The position numbers and the translations under genes are program-made. 64,000 nt of DNA, taken from contig NC_019966.1 of the NCBI RefSeq assembly GCF_000328565.1, positions 5,084,001 to 5,148,000 of the forward strand. The letters run 5' to 3'. Positions 1 through 8,783 of the stretch are shown here, one piece after another. The stretch's first letter is position 1. Each line of letters starts with the position of its first letter. The stretch is from Mycobacterium sp. JS623 (GTDB lineage Bacteria; Actinomycetota; Actinomycetes; Mycobacteriales; Mycobacteriaceae). The notes beneath the pieces are model-generated. The model was not told the DNA's origin, did not search any database, and saw nothing but the letters and a program-made list of their open reading frames with translations.

Positions 1-1
1 C

Positions 2-64
2 ACACCTGGCGGCGGGCTCACCATCGAAATCGACCTTGCCGCACCACAGGACGGGGTGGCATGA
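2..64 (+). CDS. kdpD: KdpD sensor kinase, C-terminal fragment
   Basis: Only the last 20 codons are in the window; they read TPGGGLTIEIDLAAPQDGVA and then TGA. A glycine-rich GGGLTIEIDL end is typical of the last strand of a histidine-kinase ATPase domain. The TGA overlaps the ATG of the following kdpE (ATGA, 61-64), the usual translational coupling of kdpD and kdpE. KdpD senses potassium limitation or osmotic stress at the membrane and phosphorylates KdpE. The assignment rests mainly on the neighbour, since the fragment alone is too short. Confidence 0.75.
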   Translation, partial: TPGGGLTIEIDLAAPQDGVA

Positions 65-753
65 CCCCGCAGAAGACCAGGGTGCTGGTCATCGACGACG
101 AACCACAGATCCTGCGCGCGTTGCGAATCAACCTTTCGGTGCGCGGCTACGAGGTGTTTATCGCCGCCAGCGGCGCCGAGGCTCTCAGAACTGCGGCCGA
201 CCACCGTCCCGACGTCATCGTGCTGGACCTGGGCCTGCCCGATATGTCCGGCATCGAGGTGCTCGAGGGTTTGCGCGGCTGGCTGACCGCACCGGTGATC
301 GTGTTATCGGCACGCACCGATTCGTCGGACAAGGTCGAGGCACTGGATGCGGGTGCCGACGACTATGTCACCAAACCCTTTGGGATGGACGAATTCCTGG
401 CCCGGCTGCGGGCCGCGGTGCGCCGCGGCGCCGCCGCGTCCGACACCGACGAGCCTGTGATCGAAACGTCGTCATTCACCGTGGACCTCGCCGCGAAGAA
501 GGTGACAAAGAACGGCACAGAGGTCCACCTGACGCCCACCGAGTGGGGCATGCTGGAGATGATGGTGCGTAACCGCGGCAAGCTCGTCGGCCGCGAGGAG
601 TTGCTCAAGGAAGTGTGGGGACCGGCCTACGCCAAGGAAACCCATTATCTGCGCGTGTATTTGGCGCAGCTGCGACGCAAGCTGGAAGACGACCCGTCAC
701 GTCCGGTTCACCTACTGACCGAAGCCGGAATGGGCTACCGCTTCCAGGAGTGA
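61..753 (+). CDS. kdpE: KdpE response regulator
   Basis: This 230-residue OmpR/PhoB-family regulator would activate the potassium-uptake operon kdpFABC when phosphorylated by KdpD. The receiver domain (about 1-120) has the acidic pair D12-D13, phospho-acceptor D56 in VIVLDLGLPD, and the conserved Lys in YVTKPF. The winged-helix DNA-binding domain (about 130-230) ends in the typical YLRVYLAQLRRKLE recognition helix and the GMGYRF hairpin. The start overlaps the kdpD stop by 4 nt. The last 19 nt overlap the 3' end of the convergent HxlR-type gene. Family assignment is firm; the name KdpE fits both sequence and conserved gene order beside ppx. Confidence 0.93.
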   Translation: MTPQKTRVLVIDDEPQILRALRINLSVRGYEVFIAASGAEALRTAADHRPDVIVLDLGLPDMSGIEVLEGLRGWLTAPVIVLSARTDSSDKVEALDAGADDYVTKPFGMDEFLARLRAAVRRGAAASDTDEPVIETSSFTVDLAAKKVTKNGTEVHLTPTEWGMLEMMVRNRGKLVGREELLKEVWGPAYAKETHYLRVYLAQLRRKLEDDPSRPVHLLTEAGMGYRFQE

Positions 754-1088
754 TCCTGGCTCGTCTCCACACGGTCATACATCGCAGTCCAGAGCGAGTA
801 GCACGACAGTGCCTCGACAACGACACGACCGAGGTCCGTGTGCCGGTACACGACGTCGGCGGCAGCGTCGGTGTCCCAGCTTCCGTGGTCGTTTCTCGTG
901 ACCAGTCCGCGAGCCCCGAGGAGTCTCAAGGCCGCCGACAATCCGCGCCGGCCAGCGTGGACATGAGTGCGCAGATCTGCACGAGACATTGGCCCGCGGG
1001 TGAGCGCGTCGAGTACTTCGAGCACGTGTGCATGGCTTACTAGCTCGAGCAGGTCCGGCACAGAGTCCGGTTCACCGATAGCGGACAT
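735..1088 (-). CDS. HxlR/ArsR-type winged-helix regulator
   Basis: This 117-residue small winged-helix protein has the segment LVSHAHVLEVLDALTRGPMSRADLR as helices 1-3 and LRLLGARGLVTRNDHGSW as the recognition helix and wing, the pattern of HxlR or ArsR single-domain repressors. No metal-binding CxC motif is visible, so it is not a classic ArsR metal sensor. An in-frame start seven codons upstream (1109) is possible. It is divergent from the APC permease, and a 7-bp inverted repeat (1117-1138) lies between them, so control of the permease is a reasonable inference. Its ligand is unknown. Confidence 0.7.
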   Translation of the reverse strand: MSAIGEPDSVPDLLELVSHAHVLEVLDALTRGPMSRADLRTHVHAGRRGLSAALRLLGARGLVTRNDHGSWDTDAAADVVYRHTDLGRVVVEALSCYSLWTAMYDRVETSQDHSWKR

Positions 1089-1116
1089 TCGCCGCACGGT
1101 AGGTAGCAAGCTTGCA

Positions 1117-1138
1117 GCCGTAAAGGCCGCCTTACGGC
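1117..1138. promoter_or_regulatory. Inverted repeat, candidate operator
   Basis: GCCGTAA (1117-1123) and TTACGGC (1132-1138) form a perfect 7-bp inverted repeat with an 8-nt spacer in the gap between the divergent HxlR-type gene and the APC permease. Placement suggests an operator for the HxlR-type protein; binding is inferred only. Confidence 0.35.
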
Positions 1139-1173
1139 ATCCATACGCCGACTAGCTGGACTTTTACGAAATC

Positions 1174-1179
1174 TATACA
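1174..1179 (+). promoter_or_regulatory. Candidate -10 box of the APC permease gene
   Basis: TATACA fits the mycobacterial SigA -10 pattern TANNNT and lies about 48 nt upstream of the GTG start at 1227. No clear -35 hexamer is seen, which is common for this group. Confidence 0.35.
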
Positions 1180-1226
1180 CCCTGCGGCGGGCGGGGTCGG
1201 GCGGAACGACACTAGGCTCCGAAGTC

Positions 1227-3230
1227 GTGTCGTCACCGACATCTGTGCTCAAGCGATTGGTCGTCGGGCGGCCGTTCCGTAGCGACCGGCTTGGTCACAC
1301 GCTGCTGCCAAAACGCATTGCCCTGCCTATCTTCGCGAGCGACCCGCTGTCCTCCGTCGCATATGCGACCCAGGAAATCCTGCTGATCCTGACGCTCGGC
1401 GGATTGGCGTACCTCTACCTCACGCCATGGATCGCCGCGGCGGTAGTGCTGCTGCTCGCCGTCGTGACATTGTCGTATCGCCAGGTGGTGCAGGCCTACC
1501 CAAGCGGCGGCGGTTCGTACGAGGTGGCGTCCACGAACCTGGGTGCCCGCGCGGGACTGGTGGTGGCCGCAGCGCTTCTCGTCGACTATGTGATGACGGT
1601 CGCCGTATCGGTGGCCGCGGGTGTGGACAACATCATCTCGGCGATCCCCGAACTGAACCCGTATCGCGTCGCGATCAACATCGGCTTCATTGTTGTGCTG
1701 ACCGCAATGAACCTGCGCGGTGTGCGCGAATCCGGCCGTGCATTCGCCGTGCCGACCTACGCCTTCATCGCCGGTGTGATGCTGATGATCGCAATCGGCT
1801 TGTTCCGCACGCTGATTGGCGACGCGCCGGTGGCCGAGAGCGCGAACTATGGCATCCATGCCGAACACGTCGGACTGAACACCCTGGCGATCGCGCTGCT
1901 CGCACTGCGGGCGTTCTCGTCAGGCTGCACCGCACTCACCGGCGTGGAAGCGATCTCCAACGGAGTGCCGGCGTTCCGAAAGCCCAAGTCGCTCAATGCC
2001 GCTCGAACCATGACCGCGATGGGCACGCTGGCGATCACGATGTTCATCGGTGTGACCGCGCTAGCGCTGATCTCGCACACCCACGTCGTCGAGCACACCT
2101 GCGATCTCATCGGCTTTCCCGGCGACTGCAACAACGACGCCCAGCGCACGGTGATTGCCCAGGTTGCCGCCGCGGTATTCGGCAACAACAGCGCGATGTT
2201 CTACTACATGCAGGCCGCGACGGCGTTGATCCTGATCCTGGCGGCCAACACCGCGTACAACGGGTTTCCCCTTCTCAGTTCAATTCTCGCGCAGGACCGC
2301 TACCTGCCCCGCCAACTGCACACCCGCGGCGATCGGCTGGCCTATTCGAACGGCATCATTTTGCTCGCCTTGATCGCTGCGGTGCTGATCTACGCGTTCG
2401 ACGGCTCGACCACCCGACTGATCAATCTCTATATCCTCGGGGTGTTCACGTCTTTCACGCTCTGCCAGACGGGCATGGTGTCGCACTGGAATCGGGCGCT
2501 GCGCGATACAGAGACGCCCGCACTGCGCCGCCGAATTCGGCGCGCGCGAGTGATCAACGCGGTCGGCGCCTGTTTCACCGGCGTGGTGTTGGTGGTCGTG
2601 ATGATCACCAAGTTCACGCACGGCGCATATCTGGTGGTCATCGCGATACCGTTGTTGTGCGTTCTGATGCAGAGCATCCACCGGCACTATGCGGCGGTGC
2701 GTGCCGAGCTCCGCACTGTTGACGACGACGAGCCGACATTGCCGAGCCGGATCCACGCCATTGTGCTTATCTCCAGCTGGCACAAAGCAACTCAGCGTGC
2801 ATTGATGTTCGCTAAGGCGACCAGGCCCGACTCCCTGACTGCGCTGACCGTCAATGTCAACGATGCGGAGACGCGGTCGCTGGTTCGGGAGTGGGAGGAA
2901 CTCAACGTCGCTATCCCGCTCAAAGTCATTGAGTCGCCGTACCGGGAGATCACGCGGCCGATCGTCGCGTACATCAAAAAACAGCGGCAAAGCGGCCCGC
3001 GGGACGTGGTGAACGTCTATATCCCCGAGTACGTTGTCGGGCGCTGGTGGGAGAACCTGCTACACAATCAGAGTTCGTTACGACTCAAGGGGCGGTTGCT
3101 CTTCGAGCCCGGCGTCATGGTGACCAGCGTGCCGTGGCAGCTGCACTCGTCGGCACAGCACGACCTCACCCGCGAAGAGCACGTTGCCGGCGAGGTTCGC
3201 AGAGGCATCGACCGAATGCCGACCGGGTGA
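1227..3230 (+). CDS. APC-superfamily amino acid permease
   Basis: This 667-residue integral membrane protein has about 12 hydrophobic segments between residues 35 and 490. The N-terminal signature FASDPLSSVAYATQEILL and the following YPSGGGSYEVAS are characteristic of APC permeases. A soluble C-terminal region of about 170 residues (IHAIVLISSWHKATQRALMFA onward) resembles a universal-stress-like cytoplasmic domain, as in the large actinobacterial APC proteins of the Rv2690c type. The substrate cannot be read from sequence; amino acid/proton symport is the family default. The start is GTG with no clear Shine-Dalgarno sequence. The divergent HxlR-type regulator is the likely controller. Confidence 0.85.
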   Translation: MSSPTSVLKRLVVGRPFRSDRLGHTLLPKRIALPIFASDPLSSVAYATQEILLILTLGGLAYLYLTPWIAAAVVLLLAVVTLSYRQVVQAYPSGGGSYEVASTNLGARAGLVVAAALLVDYVMTVAVSVAAGVDNIISAIPELNPYRVAINIGFIVVLTAMNLRGVRESGRAFAVPTYAFIAGVMLMIAIGLFRTLIGDAPVAESANYGIHAEHVGLNTLAIALLALRAFSSGCTALTGVEAISNGVPAFRKPKSLNAARTMTAMGTLAITMFIGVTALALISHTHVVEHTCDLIGFPGDCNNDAQRTVIAQVAAAVFGNNSAMFYYMQAATALILILAANTAYNGFPLLSSILAQDRYLPRQLHTRGDRLAYSNGIILLALIAAVLIYAFDGSTTRLINLYILGVFTSFTLCQTGMVSHWNRALRDTETPALRRRIRRARVINAVGACFTGVVLVVVMITKFTHGAYLVVIAIPLLCVLMQSIHRHYAAVRAELRTVDDDEPTLPSRIHAIVLISSWHKATQRALMFAKATRPDSLTALTVNVNDAETRSLVREWEELNVAIPLKVIESPYREITRPIVAYIKKQRQSGPRDVVNVYIPEYVVGRWWENLLHNQSSLRLKGRLLFEPGVMVTSVPWQLHSSAQHDLTREEHVAGEVRRGIDRMPTG

Positions 3231-3239
3231 GCCAGGCGC

Positions 3240-3521
3240 TCAGCAGAGCTTGACCACCGCGGCCGCGACGATATCGCCGGCCGCGGTCACCGATGCCCCG
3301 ATGTCGTCCTGCACCATCTGGACGGCCTGCGAGGAGGTCGTACCGCGTTGCGTTACCGAGCAGACCCTGAACCCCTCGGACAGCAGCTGCTCGACGCTGA
3401 AGTTCTGGTAGAAGGGCTGCACGTCTTTGAGGTAGCTCCCTGGGTCAGCCCCCGCGGGCGAGGCGAATGCCAACGATACCGCCGCACCGGCGGCCAGAGC
3501 TCCAAGCGGGATGGACCACAT
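3240..3521 (-). CDS. DUF732 secreted protein
   Basis: Read from the ATG at 3521 this is a 93-residue precursor. A hydrophobic signal peptide (about residues 1-26, ending ASPAGADPG) is followed by a mature part with two cysteines (FRVCSVTQ and the final C-terminal Cys). This layout, including the YLKDVQPFYQ/LLSEGFRVC pattern, is the mycobacterial DUF732 family, small exported proteins of unknown function. A longer reading to 3641 adds a non-signal-like N-terminus and is less likely. The gene converges on the APC permease with a 9-nt gap. Confidence 0.75.
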   Translation of the reverse strand: MWSIPLGALAAGAAVSLAFASPAGADPGSYLKDVQPFYQNFSVEQLLSEGFRVCSVTQRGTTSSQAVQMVQDDIGASVTAAGDIVAAAVVKLC

Positions 3522-3643
3522 GTCAGAGGTAACTTTCTGGGAGTTTGCTGTTGGTAGTGCCAACGTTACCGCTAGCCAGCGCTGATCGGGCGGCTTCCGC
3601 CCTTCTACGGGGTGATGCCGAAGGGTCCGTGAAGGAGTCATCG

Positions 3644-3894
3644 ATGCGAAGGACCCGACCCCCTGCGCTGGATCTGGTACAGCTTCGGCGGCACGCTCGG
3701 ATCGCGTTTACCGTGAGTGGGTGCTGCGTGATCTAACCGGCCGAGGCCGATGGGAACGCCAAATCCTTCGCGCCGTGGTGCAGGTAGTGCCGCTGGCCGC
3801 GGCGTTGTTGCTCATGCTGGGTTCCCGCCGGATCGCTTGGGTCGGCGTGGGCTGCGGGCTGCAGAGCTATCGCGACAACGCCGACTGCCACTGA
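3644..3894 (+). pseudogene. DUF5313 gene remnant with two frameshifts
   Basis: Read with two corrections this stretch encodes a DUF5313-like protein. It starts ATG CGA AGG, needs removal of one A at 3653 to enter the frame DPLRWIWYSFGGTLGSR, then removal of one T at 3708 to enter YREWVLRDLTGRGRW and on to RAVVQVVPLAAALLLMLG. DUF5313 is a mycobacterial family with the pattern PxPLRWIWYxFGG...REWVLHD. After the hydrophobic stretch the reading no longer resembles the family and ends at TGA 3892-3894, so the C-terminal part is also lost. The stop overlaps the start of the next gene by one base. Sequencing error could mimic the shifts. Confidence 0.62.
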
Positions 3895-5657
3895 TGGCCA
3901 CGCTGGTATCGGTGAACGTCGGCCTGCCGACGGACGTGCAGTGGCAGGGCCGTGTGGTCCATACCGGAGTGTTCAAGAGGCCGGTGAGCGGGCCGCAGAT
4001 GGTGCGCCGCCTCAATATCGACGGCGACGGCCAGGGTGATCTCGGGGGCCACGGTGGTGAGCAGCGCGCCGTGCTGATCTATCAGACTGAGTCGTATCGT
4101 TATTGGGCGCAGGTGTTGAAGCGGGACGATCTCGAGCCGGGTCATTTCGGTGAAAACTTCACTGTCGACGGGCTTCCCGACGATGAGGTATGTATCGGCG
4201 ACCGGTATCGGATCGGCGACGCCGTCTTCGAAGTAACGCAGCCCAGGGTCACGTGCTATCGCGTCGGAATCCGACTTGACGAACCGCGGATGGCGGCACT
4301 GCTTGTGTCGCATCACCGCCCGGGCTTCTACTGCAGGGTCCTGCAGGAGGGGTTTGTGGAACCGGGCCAGACCATCACCAAGATCTCCGCGGACCCAGAA
4401 GCGATGTCCGTCAACGAGATCGACGCATTACTGTACCTGCCGGGACATCCGCGGGAATCGTTACAGCGCGCATTGCGAATTCCCGCGCTCAGCCCTGGGT
4501 GGCAGGCGTCGTTACGGAGTCTGCTGGATCAAACGGAACGCGACGGTGTGAGTGGCAACAGTGGACTCAGCGCGGCCGCAGGAACACCGTCGCCGGCGTG
4601 GCCGGGCTTTCGATCGTTGATCGTGTCAGATATCAAGATGGAGTCTGACTCCGTATTCTCAGTAGTGCTTGCCGATCCCGACGGTGCACCGCTGGCGAGT
4701 TGGCTTGCGGGACAATCGATTGCGCTCAGAATCCACATCGACGGCGATCATCTGCCGATCTACCGCAATTACTCGTTGTCGAACCGGCCCGGCGACCCGG
4801 ATTACCGTATCGCAATCAAGCAAGAGCGTGCCGGCGTCGCGAGCGGGTACCTGCACAGCCATCTGCGGGTCGGGGATCGCCTCGAGGTGGCAGCGGCCCG
4901 CGGAGGGTTCTACCTGGGCGATGGCGACGGGCCGGTCGTCCTGATATCCGCAGGCGTCGGGATCACCCCGGTGTTGGCGATGTTGCACGCGATCAGCGAC
5001 AGCCAACCCGACCGCCGGGTGTGGTGGGTGCATGCAGCGCGGGACGGCTCTGAGCATCCGTTCACCGCCGAAACTGCCGAGTTGCTCGGCCGACTATCCA
5101 ACGTCGAGGCTCATGTTGCCTACAGTCGCCCCGGCGTGGCGAGTCACTTCGGCGTCGATTACACGATCAAAGGCAGGCTGACCGCGGAATCGCTGAGCGA
5201 AATGGCATTGCCGCGGGAGGCGGACGTCTACGTGTGCGGTCCCGAGTCATTCATGCGCGACATGACCGCTGCGCTGACCGCAACCGGTATCGAGCCGGCA
5301 AGGATCCACACCGAAACGTTCGGCGCCCAGGGCGCTTTGGCGCCCGGCGTCGTCGCGGCCGCAGCTCCCCCACCGCACCTGCCGGCAGGTCCCGCTGGCA
5401 CCGGTCCCGAGGTCTCGTTCTCGCGCAGCGGCATCACCGCCAAATGGAGTGACCGCTACCCCAGCCTTCTGGACTTCGCTGAGGCCTGCGACGTGCCGGT
5501 CCGGTGGTCGTGCCGGACCGGGGTGTGCCACAACTGTGAGAGCGCGCTGCTTGCCGGCACAGTGCACTACGACCCGGACCCCGTCGAATCCGCCGCCGAC
5601 GGCAACGCATTGATCTGCTGCTCTCGACCCACCTCGGCCGTGGTCTTGGATTTGTAA
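3894..5657 (+). CDS. MOSC-ferredoxin reductase-[2Fe-2S] fusion protein
   Basis: This 587-residue protein carries three modules. Residues about 1-165 are a YiiM-like MOSC domain with GGxxRAVLIY, HFGENFTVDG and the putative molybdenum-ligand Cys in TQPRVTCYRVG. Residues about 240-460 form an FNR-type reductase (RNYSLSN flavin motif, GVGITPVLAML nucleotide loop, YVCGPESFM). Residues about 500-587 are a plant-type ferredoxin with CRTGVCHNC and a fourth Cys in ICCSRP. The set could move electrons from NAD(P)H through FAD and 2Fe-2S to molybdenum cofactor in one chain, as in reduction of N-hydroxylated compounds by MOSC enzymes; substrate is inferred. The ATG at 3894 is chosen because the MOSC fold begins directly there. 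Confidence 0.85.
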   Translation: MATLVSVNVGLPTDVQWQGRVVHTGVFKRPVSGPQMVRRLNIDGDGQGDLGGHGGEQRAVLIYQTESYRYWAQVLKRDDLEPGHFGENFTVDGLPDDEVCIGDRYRIGDAVFEVTQPRVTCYRVGIRLDEPRMAALLVSHHRPGFYCRVLQEGFVEPGQTITKISADPEAMSVNEIDALLYLPGHPRESLQRALRIPALSPGWQASLRSLLDQTERDGVSGNSGLSAAAGTPSPAWPGFRSLIVSDIKMESDSVFSVVLADPDGAPLASWLAGQSIALRIHIDGDHLPIYRNYSLSNRPGDPDYRIAIKQERAGVASGYLHSHLRVGDRLEVAAARGGFYLGDGDGPVVLISAGVGITPVLAMLHAISDSQPDRRVWWVHAARDGSEHPFTAETAELLGRLSNVEAHVAYSRPGVASHFGVDYTIKGRLTAESLSEMALPREADVYVCGPESFMRDMTAALTATGIEPARIHTETFGAQGALAPGVVAAAAPPPHLPAGPAGTGPEVSFSRSGITAKWSDRYPSLLDFAEACDVPVRWSCRTGVCHNCESALLAGTVHYDPDPVESAADGNALICCSRPTSAVVLDL

Positions 5658-5732
5658 CCGACCGACGCTGGCAAACTTCCGAGTTCCCGGCATTCCGGCG
5701 CGCCGACCGGGCTCAGGCGGTATACATGCCGC

Positions 5733-7367
5733 ATGCCTGGCAAGGCATACGCAGGTCGGGTCGGCGGCGTAGCCATCGCCCTGGTTATCGCCGTTGCCGT
5801 CATGACCGGCTGGCACAGCGGCCTCGCGTGGGCTGACGAGACCGGTGGAACTGCCGGATCGACCACCTCCACCGCCGGAACCGAGACGAAAGCCGACCAA
5901 ACCGACGTCGGCGCACCCGGCAAGACGAATGACGACGTCGGTACACCGACCGAAGCGGCCGATCCGCCGAAGAAGGGTGCCGACGAGACGCCGCCCACCA
6001 AGCCGTCGCGAAAGACGGGGTCGAACGCGCCGGCGGCCCAGCCCGCGAAGCCGAAGGCGGCGACGGCAGTCTCGGCTACCTCGGAGGTGAAGCACGAGGC
6101 GCCTGCCGACGTGACGCCGCAGGAGAAAACCGCCGCCAACAGCGGACCCTCAGATCCAACACCACCCACCCACGCGGCACTGCGCATCGCAACGACAGAG
6201 TTGCCCGCTGTCACAACGGCGGTAACAACGCCGAAACCGGTGCAGCCCAACGTGATCCGTGCGGTGACTGCGCTGGTGTCGGGTGTCGTCAATGCGATCG
6301 TGAGCCCGTTTGCCGCCAGTAGCATGCCGGGAGCGCCTGCCGGGGCGCCGTCGATCTGGTCGCTGCTGGCGTTCGCGCGACGCGAATTCGAACGGGCATT
6401 CACCACGCCGTCGTTGCAAGAAAAACCCGTCGACACACAGACAACGAGCCAGACGAGCGAAGAGCGCACCCTGATCCTGTCTGCCTTCCCCGCCGAGGCC
6501 GACGCCATTCTCGCCCGCACCACGCTCGACCCGAATCCCTCGGTGGTGGTCGACGGGCATCACTTCTACCTCGGCACGTTGGGCGGCAAAAAGGTGATCG
6601 TGGCGATGACCGGCATCGGCATCGTCAACGCCACCCAGACGACGGAGATAGCGCTCGACCACTTCACCCCCGACTCCGGCATATCGATTGGCGCAGTGGT
6701 GTTCTCGGGCGTCGCCGGCGGCTCCGGGCGCACCGAGATCGGCGATGTCGCGGTGCCGGCCCGATGGACCTCCGATGACGGCCAAACATGGCACGCTGTC
6801 GATCCGGGCATGCTGGCCACCGCCAGCGCACTGGATGTCGACCTGCTGAGTCGAGACAGCATCGGAGACCCGAGCTGTTATTGCGGACTGTTCGCGGGCC
6901 CGCAGATCGACCTCAACCGCGAACCGGACCTGTTCGTCGGCGGCGACGGTTCCAGCGACGACAACAACAACGGAACGGCCTTCCCTGCCCTGCCGTCTAT
7001 TCCGCTGGTCGGCGACATCTTCGGCGCCCAGCCCTGCGCAGCACCGGATTTCTCACTTCTGTTCACCGGCAACTTCTTCCAGGCCATCGTGCCGTTCCTG
7101 GCCTCCGGACTCGTCAGCAACCTGACGGGACTGCTGAACCCTATGACGCCGGCTGTGGACGCCGTCGACCAGGAGACCGCGGCGGCGCAACAGGTCGCCG
7201 ACGCGCACGGCATCCCGTTCCTCGGCATTCGCGGCATGTCCGACGGGCCAGGTGATCCGCTCAACTTGCCGGGCTATCCGTTCACATTCGCCGTCTACAA
7301 GCAGATCGCGGCAGACAACGCCGCGATCGTCACCGAAGCGTTCCTGCAGGACTGGGGCGGCGCCTGA
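5733..7367 (+). CDS. Secreted nucleoside phosphorylase-like protein
   Basis: This 544-residue protein has an N-terminal signal peptide (hydrophobic segment about 7-30, cleavage near AWADE), then about 160 residues rich in Thr, Pro, Lys and Ala without clear fold. A domain of the PNP/UDP/MTAN nucleoside phosphorylase type starts near residue 248: [45 protein letters not shown], and the late [11 protein letters not shown] matching the sugar-binding region. The usual enzymes are cytosolic and 230-300 residues, so an exported form with a long linker is unusual. Its extracellular substrate is unknown. It lies alone between the fusion gene and a convergent SRPBCC gene. Confidence 0.7.
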   Translation: MPGKAYAGRVGGVAIALVIAVAVMTGWHSGLAWADETGGTAGSTTSTAGTETKADQTDVGAPGKTNDDVGTPTEAADPPKKGADETPPTKPSRKTGSNAPAAQPAKPKAATAVSATSEVKHEAPADVTPQEKTAANSGPSDPTPPTHAALRIATTELPAVTTAVTTPKPVQPNVIRAVTALVSGVVNAIVSPFAASSMPGAPAGAPSIWSLLAFARREFERAFTTPSLQEKPVDTQTTSQTSEERTLILSAFPAEADAILARTTLDPNPSVVVDGHHFYLGTLGGKKVIVAMTGIGIVNATQTTEIALDHFTPDSGISIGAVVFSGVAGGSGRTEIGDVAVPARWTSDDGQTWHAVDPGMLATASALDVDLLSRDSIGDPSCYCGLFAGPQIDLNREPDLFVGGDGSSDDNNNGTAFPALPSIPLVGDIFGAQPCAAPDFSLLFTGNFFQAIVPFLASGLVSNLTGLLNPMTPAVDAVDQETAAAQQVADAHGIPFLGIRGMSDGPGDPLNLPGYPFTFAVYKQIAADNAAIVTEAFLQDWGGA

Positions 7368-7370
7368 GGG

Positions 7371-7841
7371 TCACGCGGGTTCTTTTCGCCGCTCCGCCAA
7401 CGCGGCCAACCGGGCCAGACACTCACGGTTTCGCGGGTATGCCGCGGCCAGGGCCAGCCGCCGCGGCACCAGGCTCAGCGGGCCACCGACGGGCACCTCG
7501 GCCATCTCGATGCGGCATCCCGTCGGGATATCGAACAGCCGCAACGCTATTCGTGCTCCGCCGAACGGACGGCCCTTGGCGCGCAGCACGAGCTCCTCCA
7601 GCGGCGTCGAGGACTCGACGTGCGTCTCGTCGTTGAGGACAAACGGCCATACGCCGATGGTGTGATGGATCTTGCTGCCGGGCTCGGGCCATCGGGGATC
7701 AACCGCGCGCATCCGGGTGTTTCCGACCACCCACTGCGAATACGTCCAGCCATCGGCGACTACGTCCCAGACCTGCTGTCGTGTCGCGGTGGTGTCCCGC
7801 TTCACGGTCAAGGAGCTATCAATTGCCGCTGGCTCTGCCAT
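7371..7841 (-). CDS. SRPBCC-family protein
   Basis: This is a 156-residue single-domain protein. The N-terminal strand and loop VKRDTTATRQQVWDVVADGWTYSQWVVGN and the later GSKIHHTIGVWP are the typical opening of the START/Bet v1-like (SRPBCC) fold, which makes a hydrophobic ligand pocket. The C-terminal long helix is also present. Members include cyclases, lipid carriers and stress proteins, so no specific activity can be stated. An alternative GTG start lies two codons upstream (7847). It converges tightly (3 nt) on the phosphorylase-like gene and sits downstream of the epoxide-hydrolase-like gene on the same strand. Confidence 0.8.
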   Translation of the reverse strand: MAEPAAIDSSLTVKRDTTATRQQVWDVVADGWTYSQWVVGNTRMRAVDPRWPEPGSKIHHTIGVWPFVLNDETHVESSTPLEELVLRAKGRPFGGARIALRLFDIPTGCRIEMAEVPVGGPLSLVPRRLALAAAYPRNRECLARLAALAERRKEPA

Positions 7842-7877
7842 ACCCACGGGCTACCCGACACCCGCAAAGCCAAACGC

Positions 7878-8741
7878 TCAGGGCTTGGTTTCGTCCGCCA
7901 GCGCGATCAGTCTTGCCCGCACCAGGTCGGGGCGCTCGTCGATGATGAAGTGCGTGGCGTCGACCTTCTCCAACGTGAAGTCATCGGCGATGGCGTCTTG
8001 TGGCGACGTCCACGATTCATGGATGGCAGCATCGTTGACGCCGTAGAGGGCACGAATGGGAACGGTGGCGCGACGCTTCTCGGGATGCCTTGCAGCCCTT
8101 GGTACCTCGCGTAGCAGGAACGTCCGGTAGGCGTCGCGGCCGGCTCGCGCCACCACGGGATCGCGGAAGCGGTCCACGTATACGCGCACGGTGTCACGAT
8201 CGAGCGCAGATCCCAGTTTGAAGACGAGGTAGAGGAAATTCGTGTAGCGCTGCGCGGCCACACCGAACGAGGCCATCAGCGGCTGGTACTGCAGCAGCGG
8301 CCAACCGTGGGCCAGAAAGTTCCGCCTAGTCACCCACGGATAACCCATGTTCAGGGCCAGGTAGCCGTCGAAGCGCTCGGGCACCCGCAGGACCATCAGA
8401 TAGCCGGCGTACGCGCCCCAGTCGTGCCCCACGAGCAGCACCTTGTCCAGCGCGAGCGCGTCGAGCAGGGCCAGCACATCGCTGGCGACGTCGTCCTTAG
8501 CCCACTTGTGCGGCGCGGGTCCGGACCACCCGAAGCCGGGCAGGTCGGGCGCGATGATCCGCAGGCCGGGCGGCGGGTCGGCGAGCAGATGGTGATAGGC
8601 CCAGTGATGCTGCGGCCAGCCGTGCAACGCGATGACCGGGCGGCCGTCCTCGGGGCCCGATTCGGTGACATGAAAGCGGACTCCGCGGGCCTCGACGAAC
8701 GACCGGCGCGCCCCCGGGATCGGCGGCGGTTCAGAAGGCAT
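7878..8741 (-). CDS. Alpha/beta hydrolase, epoxide-hydrolase-like
   Basis: This is a 287-residue alpha/beta hydrolase. The oxyanion-hole motif HGWPQ, the nucleophile elbow VGHDWGAY with Asp in place of Ser, and the late His in DATHFIIDERP give the Asp/His pair typical of epoxide hydrolases and haloalkane dehalogenases. HGxP plus GHDWG favours epoxide hydrolase. The ATG at 8741 was chosen over a long upstream extension that would run antisense through the divergent acyl-CoA synthetase and lacks family similarity. It would act on lipophilic epoxides in the cytoplasm; the substrate is not evident. Only 42 nt separate it from the divergent prpE-like gene, so promoters must overlap. Confidence 0.85.
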   Translation of the reverse strand: MPSEPPPIPGARRSFVEARGVRFHVTESGPEDGRPVIALHGWPQHHWAYHHLLADPPPGLRIIAPDLPGFGWSGPAPHKWAKDDVASDVLALLDALALDKVLLVGHDWGAYAGYLMVLRVPERFDGYLALNMGYPWVTRRNFLAHGWPLLQYQPLMASFGVAAQRYTNFLYLVFKLGSALDRDTVRVYVDRFRDPVVARAGRDAYRTFLLREVPRAARHPEKRRATVPIRALYGVNDAAIHESWTSPQDAIADDFTLEKVDATHFIIDERPDLVRARLIALADETKP

Positions 8742-8783
8742 GATTCGCACTCTACGTAACCGCTGCCGCGCTACGGTCGCGGT

